From the NCBI GenBank assembly GCA_041396125.1, contig JAWKZG010000003.1, positions 186,001 to 250,000 on the forward strand: 64,000 nucleotides of DNA, given 5' to 3'. A program made the position numbers and the translations under genes. The stretch comes from JAWKZG01 sp041396125 (GTDB lineage Bacteria > Pseudomonadota > Gammaproteobacteria > Competibacterales > Competibacteraceae). A model generated the notes under the pieces. The model saw nothing but the letters and a program-made list of their open reading frames with translations. It was not told where the DNA came from and ran no database searches. This document shows positions 55,773 through 64,000 of this stretch, one piece after another; position 1 is the stretch's first letter; every line of letters starts with the position of its first letter.

Positions 55773-56984
55773 TCAGCAATTGGCTGTTTTTTGCACGGGC
55801 TGAATCAGCAGACGCCGTACCAGCCAACTGCCAACACCGCACAAGGCGATCACGAAAGCCATCGGCAGCGCTGTGCCATTGTGCAGCACGCCAACCAGTG
55901 CACCGCTGCAGGCACCCAGGCCGAAGCCGAACATTCCCAGCAGCGCCGAGGCACTGCCGGCCAGATCCGGGAAATCCGCCAGCGCTGCCGAGGCGGCATT
56001 GGCGCTGCTGAAACCAATACAGCCGACGCACAGAAATAACGGCAGCATCAGGATCACCAGGCCCAAATCCAGCCATGCCACCGCCAGCAAAGTCAGACCC
56101 GCCAGCGCCGCTACCCAGGTTGTCAGGGCGTACATGCGCTCGATCCCTACCCGGCTGATCCAGCGCCGATTCAGATAAGAGCCGCTGGTAACACCCAGTA
56201 CATTAATAGCAAACAACCAGCCATAGTGCTCGGCGGGTATACCGTACACTTCAATGAATACAAACGGCGAGCCGGACAAATACGCAAACAGCACCGCACC
56301 GATCAAACCGCTACTGAGTGCATAACCCAGATAACGCCGATGCTTAAGCAACCGTCCCCAACTGCGCACCACACTGAACAGCCCGCCCTGCTGACGGCGC
56401 TCCGGTGTCAAGGTTTCGTCCAGTTGCCAGATACTGACCAGCAGGCAGATAAATCCGATCAGCGCCAGCGCCCAGAAAATGGCTTGCCAGCCCAGGCTGA
56501 TCAGAATCCAGCCGCCGAGCAGTGGTGCCAACAACGGTGCCAGGGTCATCACCATAAAAACCAGGGACAGCATCTGCGCGCCCTGTTCCGGATTGAAGCG
56601 ATCGCGAATCATGGCGCGCACGATCACCGGCCCGGCGCAGGCGGTCATCCCCTGCAGAAATCGCAGCGCGATCATGACTTCGATATTCTCACTCAGCGCA
56701 CACCAGCCGCTGGCCAGTACATATAACAATACCCCGACCAACAGGGGCGAGCGGCGACCGTAGCGGTCAGACAAGGGGCCGTAAATCAGATGGCCAATGC
56801 CGAAACCGATCAGAAACGCGCTCAATGTCAGCTGCACCCGACCCGTATCGGTGGCAAAAACCTGTACCAGCGTCGGCAGGCTGGGCAGATACATATCAAT
56901 GACAAAGGTGCGAATGCCGTCAGTGCGGCTAATAACATAACAAACCCGCGTTGGTTGAGCCAAGCTGTGCTGTGAAGTAGTCAA
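55773..56984 (-). CDS. Bcr/CflA-type multidrug MFS exporter
   Basis: The 403-residue protein has VIDMYLPSLPTLVQVF, GHLIYGPLSDRYGRRSPLLV and RFLQGMTACAGPVIVRAMIR, which mark Bcr/CflA drug exporters. The first membrane helix is garbled: the reading frame gives VCYVISRTDGIRTF, whereas one frame over reads FVMLLAALTAFA. Two compensating indels near 56925-56960 would restore a normal helix. It converges with the other MFS gene, 21 bases apart. Confidence 0.85.
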   Translation of the reverse strand: MTTSQHSLAQPTRVCYVISRTDGIRTFVIDMYLPSLPTLVQVFATDTGRVQLTLSAFLIGFGIGHLIYGPLSDRYGRRSPLLVGVLLYVLASGWCALSENIEVMIALRFLQGMTACAGPVIVRAMIRDRFNPEQGAQMLSLVFMVMTLAPLLAPLLGGWILISLGWQAIFWALALIGFICLLVSIWQLDETLTPERRQQGGLFSVVRSWGRLLKHRRYLGYALSSGLIGAVLFAYLSGSPFVFIEVYGIPAEHYGWLFAINVLGVTSGSYLNRRWISRVGIERMYALTTWVAALAGLTLLAVAWLDLGLVILMLPLFLCVGCIGFSSANAASAALADFPDLAGSASALLGMFGFGLGACSGALVGVLHNGTALPMAFVIALCGVGSWLVRRLLIQPVQKTANC

Positions 56985-57085
56985 TGAGGGGACCAGGTTG
57001 ATGGATTTTTATTAGTGCGAATGGTTGATGAACTGGCAAAAAAAGCCCATCACCCTAAGGGATGGGCAGTATGTTACATCGAAAA

Positions 57086-58115
57086 TTACTGCGCTGCCGT
57101 AATCGCTTCTTTCATTGCCGCCAGCATTTGCGTGCCTTCGTCACCGAATTTTTCCTGATCAGCTTTTCCACCGCCGGCTGGGCCACTTCGGCGAACTTGG
57201 CCAGTTCAGCCGCAGGCACGGCATTGACTTCCATGTTCTCGGCCAGTTTCGGCAGACCTTTTTCAGAGGCCTCGATAATCCGCGAAATACCGCGACCGGC
57301 ATCGACCGCCGCATCCGCCGCCCAGTCCACGATACTTTTTCCTCATCACTCAGACTGTTATAAAAGTCTTCGTTGATGAACCAGACATACGGCGTAATGA
57401 TGTGATTGGTGATAGACAGGTATTTCTGCACTTCATCAAACTTGGCAAACGCGATGATCGGAATCGGATTCATCTGCCCGTCGGCCACCCCGGTTTGCAG
57501 TGCCGTGTAGACCTCGGCCCAGGGTAACGGTGTGGGCTGGCCACCGAGCGAGGAGATAATCGCTTCGTGGGTCGGCAGGGTCATGGTGCGAATACGCAGT
57601 TCCTGCATATCGGCCACGGTCTGGATTGGTTTTTTCGAATTACTGATCGCAAAAAACCCGCCACTGTCCAGCAGACCGAGGGTTTTCAGACCGGTTTTGG
57701 CATGGATATCGTCCGCCAGTTTCTGGCCGAACGGGTTATTCAGATTGATGACTTTGTGCGCGGTATCAATGTTCGGAAAGGCGAACGGCACGTCGAACAC
57801 CCCGATCAGCGGATAGTGTTGTGCCACCCCGCCAGCCGAAGAAATACAGGATTCGACGATACCGTCGCGGACCTGCTGAATCACTTCGTTATCCTTGCCG
57901 AGCTGACCATTGGCGAACAGTTCGACTTTGATCTCGCCGTTGGTGGCGGTTTCCACCAGCGATTTAAATACCGCAGTCATCGCACCGGAATGGCTTTCGA
58001 ACGGGCTTTCCGGGTTCAGGTGGCCGATACGCATGACTTTCTCGGCCTGCGCAGCGCTTGTAAACGCAGCAACAGCCAGCGCCGCCGACACGAGTAATGT
58101 ACGTTTGAATTGCAT
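57086..58115 (-). CDS. dctP: TRAP transporter solute-binding protein (DctP type, frame broken)
   Basis: A signal peptide (residues 1-24) and DctP signature LRIRTMTLPTHEAIISSLGG, then EVYTALQTGVADGQMNPIPI. The frame breaks near 57330 and again near 57160. With those corrected it reads DAGRGISRIIEASEKGLPKL and ends EKFGDEGTQMLAAMKEAITA at 57086, a normal DctP C-terminus, for about 343 residues. It is the binding protein of the second TRAP system and lies upstream of that system's large permease gene. Confidence 0.88.
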
Positions 58116-58210
58116 GTGTTCTCCTTACTGTAGGGTAAGCGTATGTTTCAAAATGACGTCCCTGCTCAGTTTGCAGTACAACTAAGTTGAGTACCGTCCT
58201 GTACCCAATC

Positions 58211-58235
58211 AGAGGCTATTGTCAACACAGCCTCT
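58211..58235. terminator. Hairpin at the end of the second dctM
   Basis: AGAGGCT and AGCCTCT form 7-bp arms around an 11-base loop, reaching into the dctM stop codon. No T-run is present, so the call is weak. Confidence 0.35.
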
Positions 58236-59520
58236 AGCCGCTGGCAAAACCCAGCAGCCGCGGGATAAACAAGGTCAGACCGGGCCAGTAGGCAATCAGA
58301 AACAATACCGCCACTTCGGCCAACAGAAACGGCCATAGCGCCCGCGCTATCGCTTCCAGTTTTTCACCGGTCACCGAGGCCAGCACGAACAGACAAGCCC
58401 CCACCGGTGGCGTCATCAGCGAGATATTCAGCGCCAGAATAATCATTACCCCGGCGTGTACCGGGTCCATGCCGATTTTCAGAGTTAGTGGGGCCAGCAC
58501 CGGTGCCAGAATAATCAGGGTCGCGTTAATATCCATGAACAGGCCAATGATCAGCAACAAAGCCAGAATCATGGCAATAATCATATTGGGATCGGTGGAT
58601 ACCGCCAGAAACGCCGCCGCGATGGCTTGCGGAATCTTATTGAAGGTCATCCACCAGCCGACGATAGAGGCCGAGGCGATAATCAGGAAAATCACGCCGG
58701 TGATCCGCGTGGTGCGAATCAGCATGTCGAGGATGTCGTTCCAGGTAAAAGCCCGATAGATCACACCACCTACAATCAGTGCGTAAAACACCGCAATCGA
58801 AGCCGCTTCGGTCGGTGTGGTGATACCGCCGAGAATACCGCCCAAAATAATAATCGGCATCACCAGTGCACTCAGACTGTCTTTGAATGCCCGCAGAATA
58901 CTGCGCAGACTGGGGCCATGCTCTGCTTTGGGCAGATTCAGCCGCCGCCCCAGTGCAACAATCACCGCCATGCACAATAAACAGATCAGCAAACCCGGCA
59001 AAATCCCGGCGGCGAACAAACCGGCGATGGAAACGCCCATGATCGAGCCGTAAATGACCATCAGCGTGGACGGCGGGATAGTCGGACCGATGATCGAACC
59101 GGCCGCGGTAACCGCACAGGCAAACGGGCGGGTGTAACCTTGTTTCACCATAGCCGGCACCAGCGTATTGCCGAACGCGGCGGCATCGGCGGTGGCTGCA
59201 CCGGTAATACCGGCAAACAACACTGAGGCCAGCATATTGGAGTGCGCCATGCCACCGCGCAGATAGCCCACCAGTGCATCGGCGAAACCCACCAGCCGGT
59301 CGGTAATGCCGGAACGGTTCATCATTTCGCCTGCCAGAATAAAAAACGGCATGGCTAGAAACGGAAACAGATCCAGCCCGGCAAAAAAGCGCTCCGGTGC
59401 CATCAATAAAAACCGGTCGCCTATCGTCCATAAACCGAGCACACCGGCGATACCCAGTACAAAACCGACCGGCATACCCAGCAGCAGCAGGATGAAAAAC
59501 GTTGTTAATACGATTATCAT
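58234..59520 (-). CDS. dctM: TRAP transporter large permease (DctM type)
   Basis: The 428-residue membrane protein has the DctM marks LFAGITGAATADAAAFGNTL, AVTAAGSIIGPTIPPSTLMV and ALNISLMTPPVGACLFVLAS. It overlaps the small permease gene by four bases (ATGA). Together with the small permease and the DctP gene it forms a Q-M-P cluster read leftward, in a different gene order from the first TRAP operon. Confidence 0.93.
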   Translation of the reverse strand: MIIVLTTFFILLLLGMPVGFVLGIAGVLGLWTIGDRFLLMAPERFFAGLDLFPFLAMPFFILAGEMMNRSGITDRLVGFADALVGYLRGGMAHSNMLASVLFAGITGAATADAAAFGNTLVPAMVKQGYTRPFACAVTAAGSIIGPTIPPSTLMVIYGSIMGVSIAGLFAAGILPGLLICLLCMAVIVALGRRLNLPKAEHGPSLRSILRAFKDSLSALVMPIIILGGILGGITTPTEAASIAVFYALIVGGVIYRAFTWNDILDMLIRTTRITGVIFLIIASASIVGWWMTFNKIPQAIAAAFLAVSTDPNMIIAMILALLLIIGLFMDINATLIILAPVLAPLTLKIGMDPVHAGVMIILALNISLMTPPVGACLFVLASVTGEKLEAIARALWPFLLAEVAVLFLIAYWPGLTLFIPRLLGFASG

Positions 59521-60089
59521 CGCGCGTCCTCCGCATCAGCGATAGCGGGTTCGGGTACACCGGGTTCAGGAGGATTACTATCGGCTCCGCTGTCAAAACG
59601 CGCCTGGTCACGAATCGCCACCAGCACCAATTGTATACAGGCCACCGCGCCGGCGACTGGAACTGCGGCAAACGGCAGCGCTTTGCTGACGCCATAAATC
59701 ATGGTGAAACTTTTCATGCCACGCTCGACCATGCCAATGCCATACAGCACCAGAAACGCGAAAAACGCGAACGCCAGCAGATCGAACAGCAGTAACAGTA
59801 CGCGCCGCCCCAGGCGGGGAAACCGGTCAAACACCAGTTGCACACCGATATGCTCGCGGCGGGAAATACCGCAGGAGATCGCCAGCAATGCCATCCAGAT
59901 CATCAGATAGCGGGCGGCTTCCTCCGTAAACGTCAGCGGCAGTGGAATAAAATAGCGCACGATCACGCCGAGCCACACGTCCAGTACCAGCACAATGGCC
60001 AGTCCGGCACAAACGCGTTCAACCAGCCAGTTCAATCGGGCACTGGCCGTGGCCGCCCGATCACCCAGGCGGGCAAGAGAAGTTGTCAT
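59517..60089 (-). CDS. dctQ: TRAP transporter small permease (DctQ type)
   Basis: About 190 residues with four membrane helices (near 26-48, 60-78, 100-120 and 140-160) and the Q-subunit segment RYLMIWMALLAISCGISRRE. A Pro/Ala/Asp-rich tail of about 25 residues extends past the last helix. I start at ATG 60089; a longer in-frame start at 60179 would add an unlikely extension. Confidence 0.88.
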   Translation of the reverse strand: MTTSLARLGDRAATASARLNWLVERVCAGLAIVLVLDVWLGVIVRYFIPLPLTFTEEAARYLMIWMALLAISCGISRREHIGVQLVFDRFPRLGRRVLLLLFDLLAFAFFAFLVLYGIGMVERGMKSFTMIYGVSKALPFAAVPVAGAVACIQLVLVAIRDQARFDSGADSNPPEPGVPEPAIADAEDAR

Positions 60090-60208
60090 GAATGAAACAT
60101 CCGATTTTTTATGGCAAAACGTAATATTTGTACTAATGGAGTAGTTATAGGCATATTCCAAAGAACTTCCAAAGAACATGCCAGCTAGGCAAGCCTTAGC
60201 AACTCCGA

Positions 60209-60228
60209 AGCCAATATTGTAATTGGCT
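60209..60228. promoter_or_regulatory. Dyad upstream of the second TRAP operon
   Basis: AGCCAAT and ATTGGCT are 7-bp arms around ATTGTA, about 120 bases before dctQ. It could be an operator; no regulator gene is next to it. Confidence 0.3.
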
Positions 60229-60284
60229 GATTATGCGTTATAAAAAAATCACTTGTGCACTGGGTCAGTTGCAACAGGTATTGC

Positions 60285-60305
60285 GACGCACCAGAATAGT
60301 GCGTC
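60285..60305. terminator. Weak hairpin after the rhodanese gene
   Basis: GACGCAC and GTGCGTC form a 7-bp stem with a 7-base loop, just past the rhodanese stop. There is no T-run. Confidence 0.3.
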
Positions 60306-60311
60306 ACTGCC

Positions 60312-60701
60312 TCATTTTTTCTCTACTGTCTCTACCGGCTGGCCCGCCTCGGCCCAGGCCTTGAAACCGCCCTGGATGTGGCAAACCGGCTGCAAACCCA
60401 TACGCTGGGCGGTCTGGGTTGCCAGTGCCGAACGCCAGCCCATGGCGCAATAAAATACAAACCGTTTGCCGGAAGCAAAAATATCCCGGTGATACGGGCT
60501 GTCCGGTGCCACCCAGAATTCCAGCATGCCGCGCGGCGCATGCAAGGCACCGGGAATTTTGCCTTCGCGCCATAACTCGCGCACGTCACGCAGATCGACA
60601 ATAACGGTGTCATCATCATTCAGTAGGGCACTCACCTGATCGACACTCAAGGTTTCGATTTCGGCTTCGGCTTGACTGATAAGCTCACTGATTTTCATCA
60701 T
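60312..60701 (-). CDS. Rhodanese-domain sulfurtransferase
   Basis: The 129-residue single-domain rhodanese has the active-site loop FYCAMGWRS with Cys85, preceded by VIVDLRDVRELWREGKIPGA. It transfers sulfane sulfur to a thiol acceptor. A short N-terminal helix (ISELISQAEAEIETLS) precedes the domain. It stands alone between the second TRAP operon and mtaB. Confidence 0.9.
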   Translation of the reverse strand: MMKISELISQAEAEIETLSVDQVSALLNDDDTVIVDLRDVRELWREGKIPGALHAPRGMLEFWVAPDSPYHRDIFASGKRFVFYCAMGWRSALATQTAQRMGLQPVCHIQGGFKAWAEAGQPVETVEKK

Positions 60702-60742
60702 AATGGCGGTCCTTTTTCAGGGTTTTCAGGTTTTTTTAGGGG

Positions 60743-60792
60743 ATTTTCGGGGAAAAATAACAAAGCTGCCCGTCCGGGAGAACCAGACGGGC
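60743..60792 (-). terminator. Probable terminator of mtaB
   Basis: GCCCGTC and GACGGGC (60768-60792) form a stem followed, in the leftward direction, by a T-rich stretch interrupted by a few other bases. Confidence 0.5.
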
Positions 60793-60860
60793 CACTATGG
60801 AACAAATGCCGCACTTCCGGCAGCGGACAGGACTATGCTATACGGACAGTGACGCCCAAG

Positions 60861-62153
60861 CTAGTCGAGCAGGCTCACCTGCGCAAATTCGCCTGACTCA
60901 TCCACTGCTTTCAGCTCGGCCAGTCGAATGGTATGCGCGAGTTCCCGTTCGGGCGGCACATCAACCGCCACTCGCAGAAAATTCGGCGTATACCCCCAGC
61001 GCCGTACTTGCCCGCCCGGTGCTGCCGTCTGTTTGCTTTCCCACAGCACCTCGAAGCGACGTCCCAGATAGCGCGCCAGCGTACTGCGTTTCATGGCTTG
61101 TCCCAGTGTATGCAGTTCACGCACACGCTGTTTTTTGATGACACCGTCGACTTGCCCGGCCAGATCCGCAGCGCGGGTGCCGGTGCGCGGCGAGTACGGA
61201 AAAATATGCAAATGCCCGAAACCGATGGATTCGACCAGTGCCAGCGTCTGCTGCCAGTCGGCTGCAGTTTCGCCGGGAAACCCAACAATGACATCCGTAC
61301 TGAGATTAAAATCCGGGATCTGGCGTCGGGCTTGCTCGACCAGTGCGACAAAATCGGCGCTTTTACACCGTCGCGCCATGCGCCGCAGAATCTGATCCGA
61401 CCCGGACTGCAAAGGCAGATGCAAATGCGGTAGCAGGCGCGGCTGGCTGAACAGCTCGAAAAATTCCGGCGGCAGCCCCCAGGGCTCGACCGAGCCCAGC
61501 CGCACCCGGGGCATAGCGGTTTCCTGTAAAACCGTACGCACCAGGGCGGTTAAATTCTCGCCGGTATCGCTGCCATAGCCGCCCAGATGCACCCCGCTCA
61601 GAATCACTTCCTGCACGCCTTGTGCCTGCAGGCGCTGCACCTCGGCTACAACCTCGGCAATCGGGCGGCTGCGCTCGGCCCCGCGCGCCACGGTGACAAT
61701 GCAAAACGTGCACTGATAACGGCAACCGTCCTGCACTTTGATAAAGGCCCGGCTGCGTTCTCGTGCAAACAGCGCCGACTCACCCGGCTCGGTTGCACTC
61801 ATTGGCGCACTGGGCAGATCAAATGCTTCGCAACTCAGGCGCACCAGCTGTTCTTTATCCTGGTTCGAAACCACCAGATCGGCCCCCAGCTGCGCGGCTT
61901 CAGCAGGCGACAGTGAAGCGAAACAACCGCTCACCACCAGTTTACCGGCTGGGTTATGGCGTTGCAGCTGACGCAGTAAATGGCGCGATTTGCGCACCGC
62001 TTCAGCCGTCACCGCACAACTGTTGACCACCATAAGATCGGCTTCGGCGGGGGTGCTGGCCAGACCATAACCTTGTTGACGAAAGGCCTGCGCCCATTGT
62101 TCCAGCTCGGCTTCATTGAGCCGGCAACCCAGTGCTTTCAGATAAACCTGCAT
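60861..62153 (-). CDS. mtaB: tRNA t6A37 methylthiotransferase MtaB
   Basis: The 430-residue radical SAM enzyme has three N-terminal cluster cysteines (Cys10, Cys46, Cys77), the radical SAM triad Cys144, Cys148, Cys151 (DGCRYQCTFC) and a C-terminal TRAM-like domain (365-430). GVHLGGYGSDTGENLTALVR and DVIVGFPGETAADWQQTLAL are MtaB marks. It adds a methylthio group to t6A37 of tRNA. Confidence 0.92.
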   Translation of the reverse strand: MQVYLKALGCRLNEAELEQWAQAFRQQGYGLASTPAEADLMVVNSCAVTAEAVRKSRHLLRQLQRHNPAGKLVVSGCFASLSPAEAAQLGADLVVSNQDKEQLVRLSCEAFDLPSAPMSATEPGESALFARERSRAFIKVQDGCRYQCTFCIVTVARGAERSRPIAEVVAEVQRLQAQGVQEVILSGVHLGGYGSDTGENLTALVRTVLQETAMPRVRLGSVEPWGLPPEFFELFSQPRLLPHLHLPLQSGSDQILRRMARRCKSADFVALVEQARRQIPDFNLSTDVIVGFPGETAADWQQTLALVESIGFGHLHIFPYSPRTGTRAADLAGQVDGVIKKQRVRELHTLGQAMKRSTLARYLGRRFEVLWESKQTAAPGGQVRRWGYTPNFLRVAVDVPPERELAHTIRLAELKAVDESGEFAQVSLLD

Positions 62154-62388
62154 TATGCTTGTACTTAAAATCCGCTGGAAAAAAAACGCATTATAGCTCA
62201 GACAGATTCATCACACGGGTCGGGCGACAGACTGAGCCCGTGCATTGAGGAAAAGCTGATCATGTCCAAACCTGTTACTGCTATCAGCTGTCGCGCTTTT
62301 CTTAACCGCAGCACGCTGAGTGGCACCGGTCCCACACACCCAAAACAGTCTGCTCTGATCCAGATCATCGTCACCGCACATCAGCCGG

Positions 62389-62425
62389 TATAGTGTTGAT
62401 AGCATTTACTATCGACTACACTATA
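62389..62425. promoter_or_regulatory. Compound inverted repeat before the Fe-S subunit gene
   Basis: Outer arms TATAGTGT and ACACTATA and inner arms GATAG and CTATC surround CATTTA. It ends about 28 bases before the ATG at 62454, so it probably overlaps the promoter and may bind a dimeric regulator. Confidence 0.5.
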
Positions 62426-62453
62426 ACGACGCGTTTGCAAACAGGTGTCCATC

Positions 62454-63597
62454 ATGTCAGATCAGTCTGATCCCCAAGCTGCCCCGGCGCTGTTGCCCGT
62501 ATCGGCGCTGGAGCGAACTCATTACTGTGCTGACCGATGCGGGCTATGCGGTTATTGGCCCGCAGATCAGTGACGGCGCAATCGTCTACGAGCCGCTCGA
62601 ATCTGCCGCTGATCTGCCGCAAGGCTGGATTGATGAACAGGCTGGCGGCCATTACCGACTGCAGCAAAATACCCGCCCTGCCCTGTTCGATTATGTGGTC
62701 GGGCCACACAGCTGGAAACGCTATTTATTTCCACCCCGGCAGCGTTTATGGCAAGCCGAGCGGAATGACCAAGGGTTTCAGATCAATACCGATCAGCCGG
62801 CAACTCCGCGCTATGCGTTCATTGGTGTGCGCAGTTGCGAAATCAAGGCCATGCAGATCCAGGACCGGGTGTTCAATAACGGCCATTTTGCCGACCCCGG
62901 CTATCAGACCCGGCGGGAAAATGCGTTTATTGTTGCAGTCAATTGTGCCCGCCCCGGCGGCACCTGTTTTTGTGTCTCCATGGACAGCGGTCCGAAAGCC
63001 CGCCAGGGCTTCGATCTGGCCCTGACTGAAATTCTCGATGACGAGCGCCACGTTTTTATGGTCGAAACCGGCTCCGACCGGGGCCGTGATATTTTGGCGC
63101 AGTTAGCACTCACGCCTGCCGACATGACTGATATCAACGCCGCCAGCGCCGTCACGCAAAACGCAGTTAAAAATATGCAGAAAGCCATGCCGGACGGCGT
63201 CGAGACACTCCTGAAGCGCAATCTGGAACACCCGCAATGGGAAGCCGTCGCCCAGCGCTGCCTGAGTTGCGGGAATTGCACGATGGTCTGCCCGACCTGT
63301 TTCTGTACGACAGTCGAAGACAGCACCGACCTCAGCGCCACGGTGGCCGAACGCTGGCGACAGTGGGACTCCTGTTTCAGCGTCGATTTCAGCTATATTC
63401 ATGGTGGCAGCATCCGCCGCGAAGGCTACTCACGCTATCGCCAATGGATGACCCATAAACTGGCCCACTGGCACGATCAGTTCGACAGTTCCGGCTGCGT
63501 CGGCTGTGGCCGCTGCGTGACCTGGTGTCCGGTCGGCATCGATATCACTGAAGAAGCGCGTGCGATTCAAGACAGCGAAAAAGAGGCATCCGCATGA
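62454..63597 (+). CDS. 4Fe-4S protein, probable soluble hydrogenase beta subunit (frame broken)
   Basis: The protein begins at ATG 62454 (MSDQSDPQAAPALLPVSALE) and, after one extra A near 62516, continues as LITVLTDAGYAVIGPQISDG to 63597, about 380 residues. Two ferredoxin-type sites are visible near the C-terminus: CLSCGNCTMVCP and CVGCGRCVTWCP. The layout matches the Fe-S beta subunit of group 3b (sulf)hydrogenases, in which a flavin subunit and the NiFe subunits follow; those genes lie beyond the window. AGGTG precedes the start. A compound dyad lies just upstream. Confidence 0.8.
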
Positions 63598-64000
63598 AAC
63601 CTGAAGGCTTGGAACACTTGCTCAAAGAGCATCCGCTGTTCGATCAGATCAATCCCGACTATCTGGCCATTATTGCCGGTTGTGCTGCTAACGAGCGTTT
63701 CAACGCCGGCGCTACCATTTTCCGTGAGGGCAGTCCGGCGGATAAGTTCTATCTGATCCGGCACGGTGCGGTCGCGCTGGAAATCCACATTCCGGGACGC
63801 GAACCGCTGATTATCGATACCCTGCATGAGGGCGATATTCTGGGCTGGTCCTGGCTGGTGCCGCCTTACCAGTGGTTTCTGGACGCGCGTGCGGTACAGC
63901 TGTGCCGTATGGTCAGCCTGGATGCCACCTGCCTGCGCAGCAAGATGGAAAACGATCACGCACTGGGTTATGAGCTGTACCGTCGCTTCATGCCGGTGGC
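63594..64000 (+). CDS. Cyclic nucleotide-binding domain protein (partial)
   Basis: The gene starts at ATG 63594, overlapping the previous stop by four bases, and runs off the window. The visible 135 residues are a cNMP-type beta roll (FREGSPADKFYLIRHGAVAL, then DTLHEGDILGWSWLVPP). Small cNMP-domain genes often follow the Fe-S subunit gene in group 3b hydrogenase operons, where they may regulate or assist the enzyme. No DNA-binding domain is visible in the part present. Confidence 0.8.
   Translation, partial: MKPEGLEHLLKEHPLFDQINPDYLAIIAGCAANERFNAGATIFREGSPADKFYLIRHGAVALEIHIPGREPLIIDTLHEGDILGWSWLVPPYQWFLDARAVQLCRMVSLDATCLRSKMENDHALGYELYRRFMPV

Noticed and set aside
1..64000. CRISPR arrays, rRNA or tRNA genes, prophage or a complete insertion sequence
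   Set aside because: I scanned for regular repeats, cloverleaf-like patterns and transposase-like frames and found none. Only the small palindrome near 13.2 kb hints at mobility.

Overview
The window looks like chromosome from a gammaproteobacterium of roughly 55% GC. Housekeeping genes such as sohB, yceH, tex, upp, pcnB, nudC and mtaB point to that class. A Calvin-type class II fructose-bisphosphate aldolase beside a phosphoglycolate phosphatase, a phasin-like gene and the start of what looks like a soluble hydrogenase Fe-S module suggest a metabolically flexible, perhaps autotrophic or sulfur-oxidising lineage. That placement is inference: no rRNA, tRNA, phage or CRISPR locus was seen.

Layout. 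0-5 kb: an FNR-type regulator without cluster cysteines, coupled to a phasin-like gene and a small helical gene, then a hybrid histidine kinase with an intact LOV (blue-light) domain. 4.7-8.2 kb: Nudix hydrolase, sohB, an OmpA-like protein, an OmpR-type regulator. 8.4-11.8 kb: VWA lipoprotein, ECF sigma factor and probable anti-sigma factor. 11.8-15.8 kb: small genes, an ABC ATPase fragment, yceH, and an M20 amidohydrolase with a VOC protein. 15.9-19.5 kb: a solute-binding protein overlapping a hybrid kinase. 19.5-22 kb: a decayed VOC copy, fba and gph. 22-26 kb: hyuB, a uracil-DNA glycosylase-like gene, an HExxH protein and an Fn3 protein. 26-30.8 kb: SulP transporter, Amt and an unknown protein. 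30.8-35.6 kb: a TRAP transporter with a divergent SMP-30 lactonase, then a periplasmic SRPBCC protein. 35.7-42 kb: Deg-type protease, a two-component pair, nudC, a methyltransferase and an HD-GYP protein. 42.3-47.9 kb: tex, then a three-gene operon urc1-urc4-upp matching the URC uracil-degradation pathway. 48-52 kb: membrane Ser/Thr kinase, SH3/DUF4399 protein and FGE-fold protein. 52.3-57 kb: pcnB, a kinase-like orphan and two MFS exporters. 57-60 kb: a second TRAP transporter. 60.3-64 kb: rhodanese, mtaB, then an Fe-S subunit and a cNMP-binding protein at the edge.

At least a dozen conserved genes are broken by one-base indels, mostly one base lost from a short homopolymer. In several cases adding the base back restores a textbook family motif. 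I read these mainly as sequence errors and give each such gene its full restored extent.

The most interesting items are the LOV hybrid kinase, the URC operon, the HExxH protein without a signal peptide, the kinase/DUF4399/FGE cluster, a palindrome flanked by 8-bp direct repeats at the end of a truncated ABC gene, and a compound dyad before the hydrogenase-like gene.
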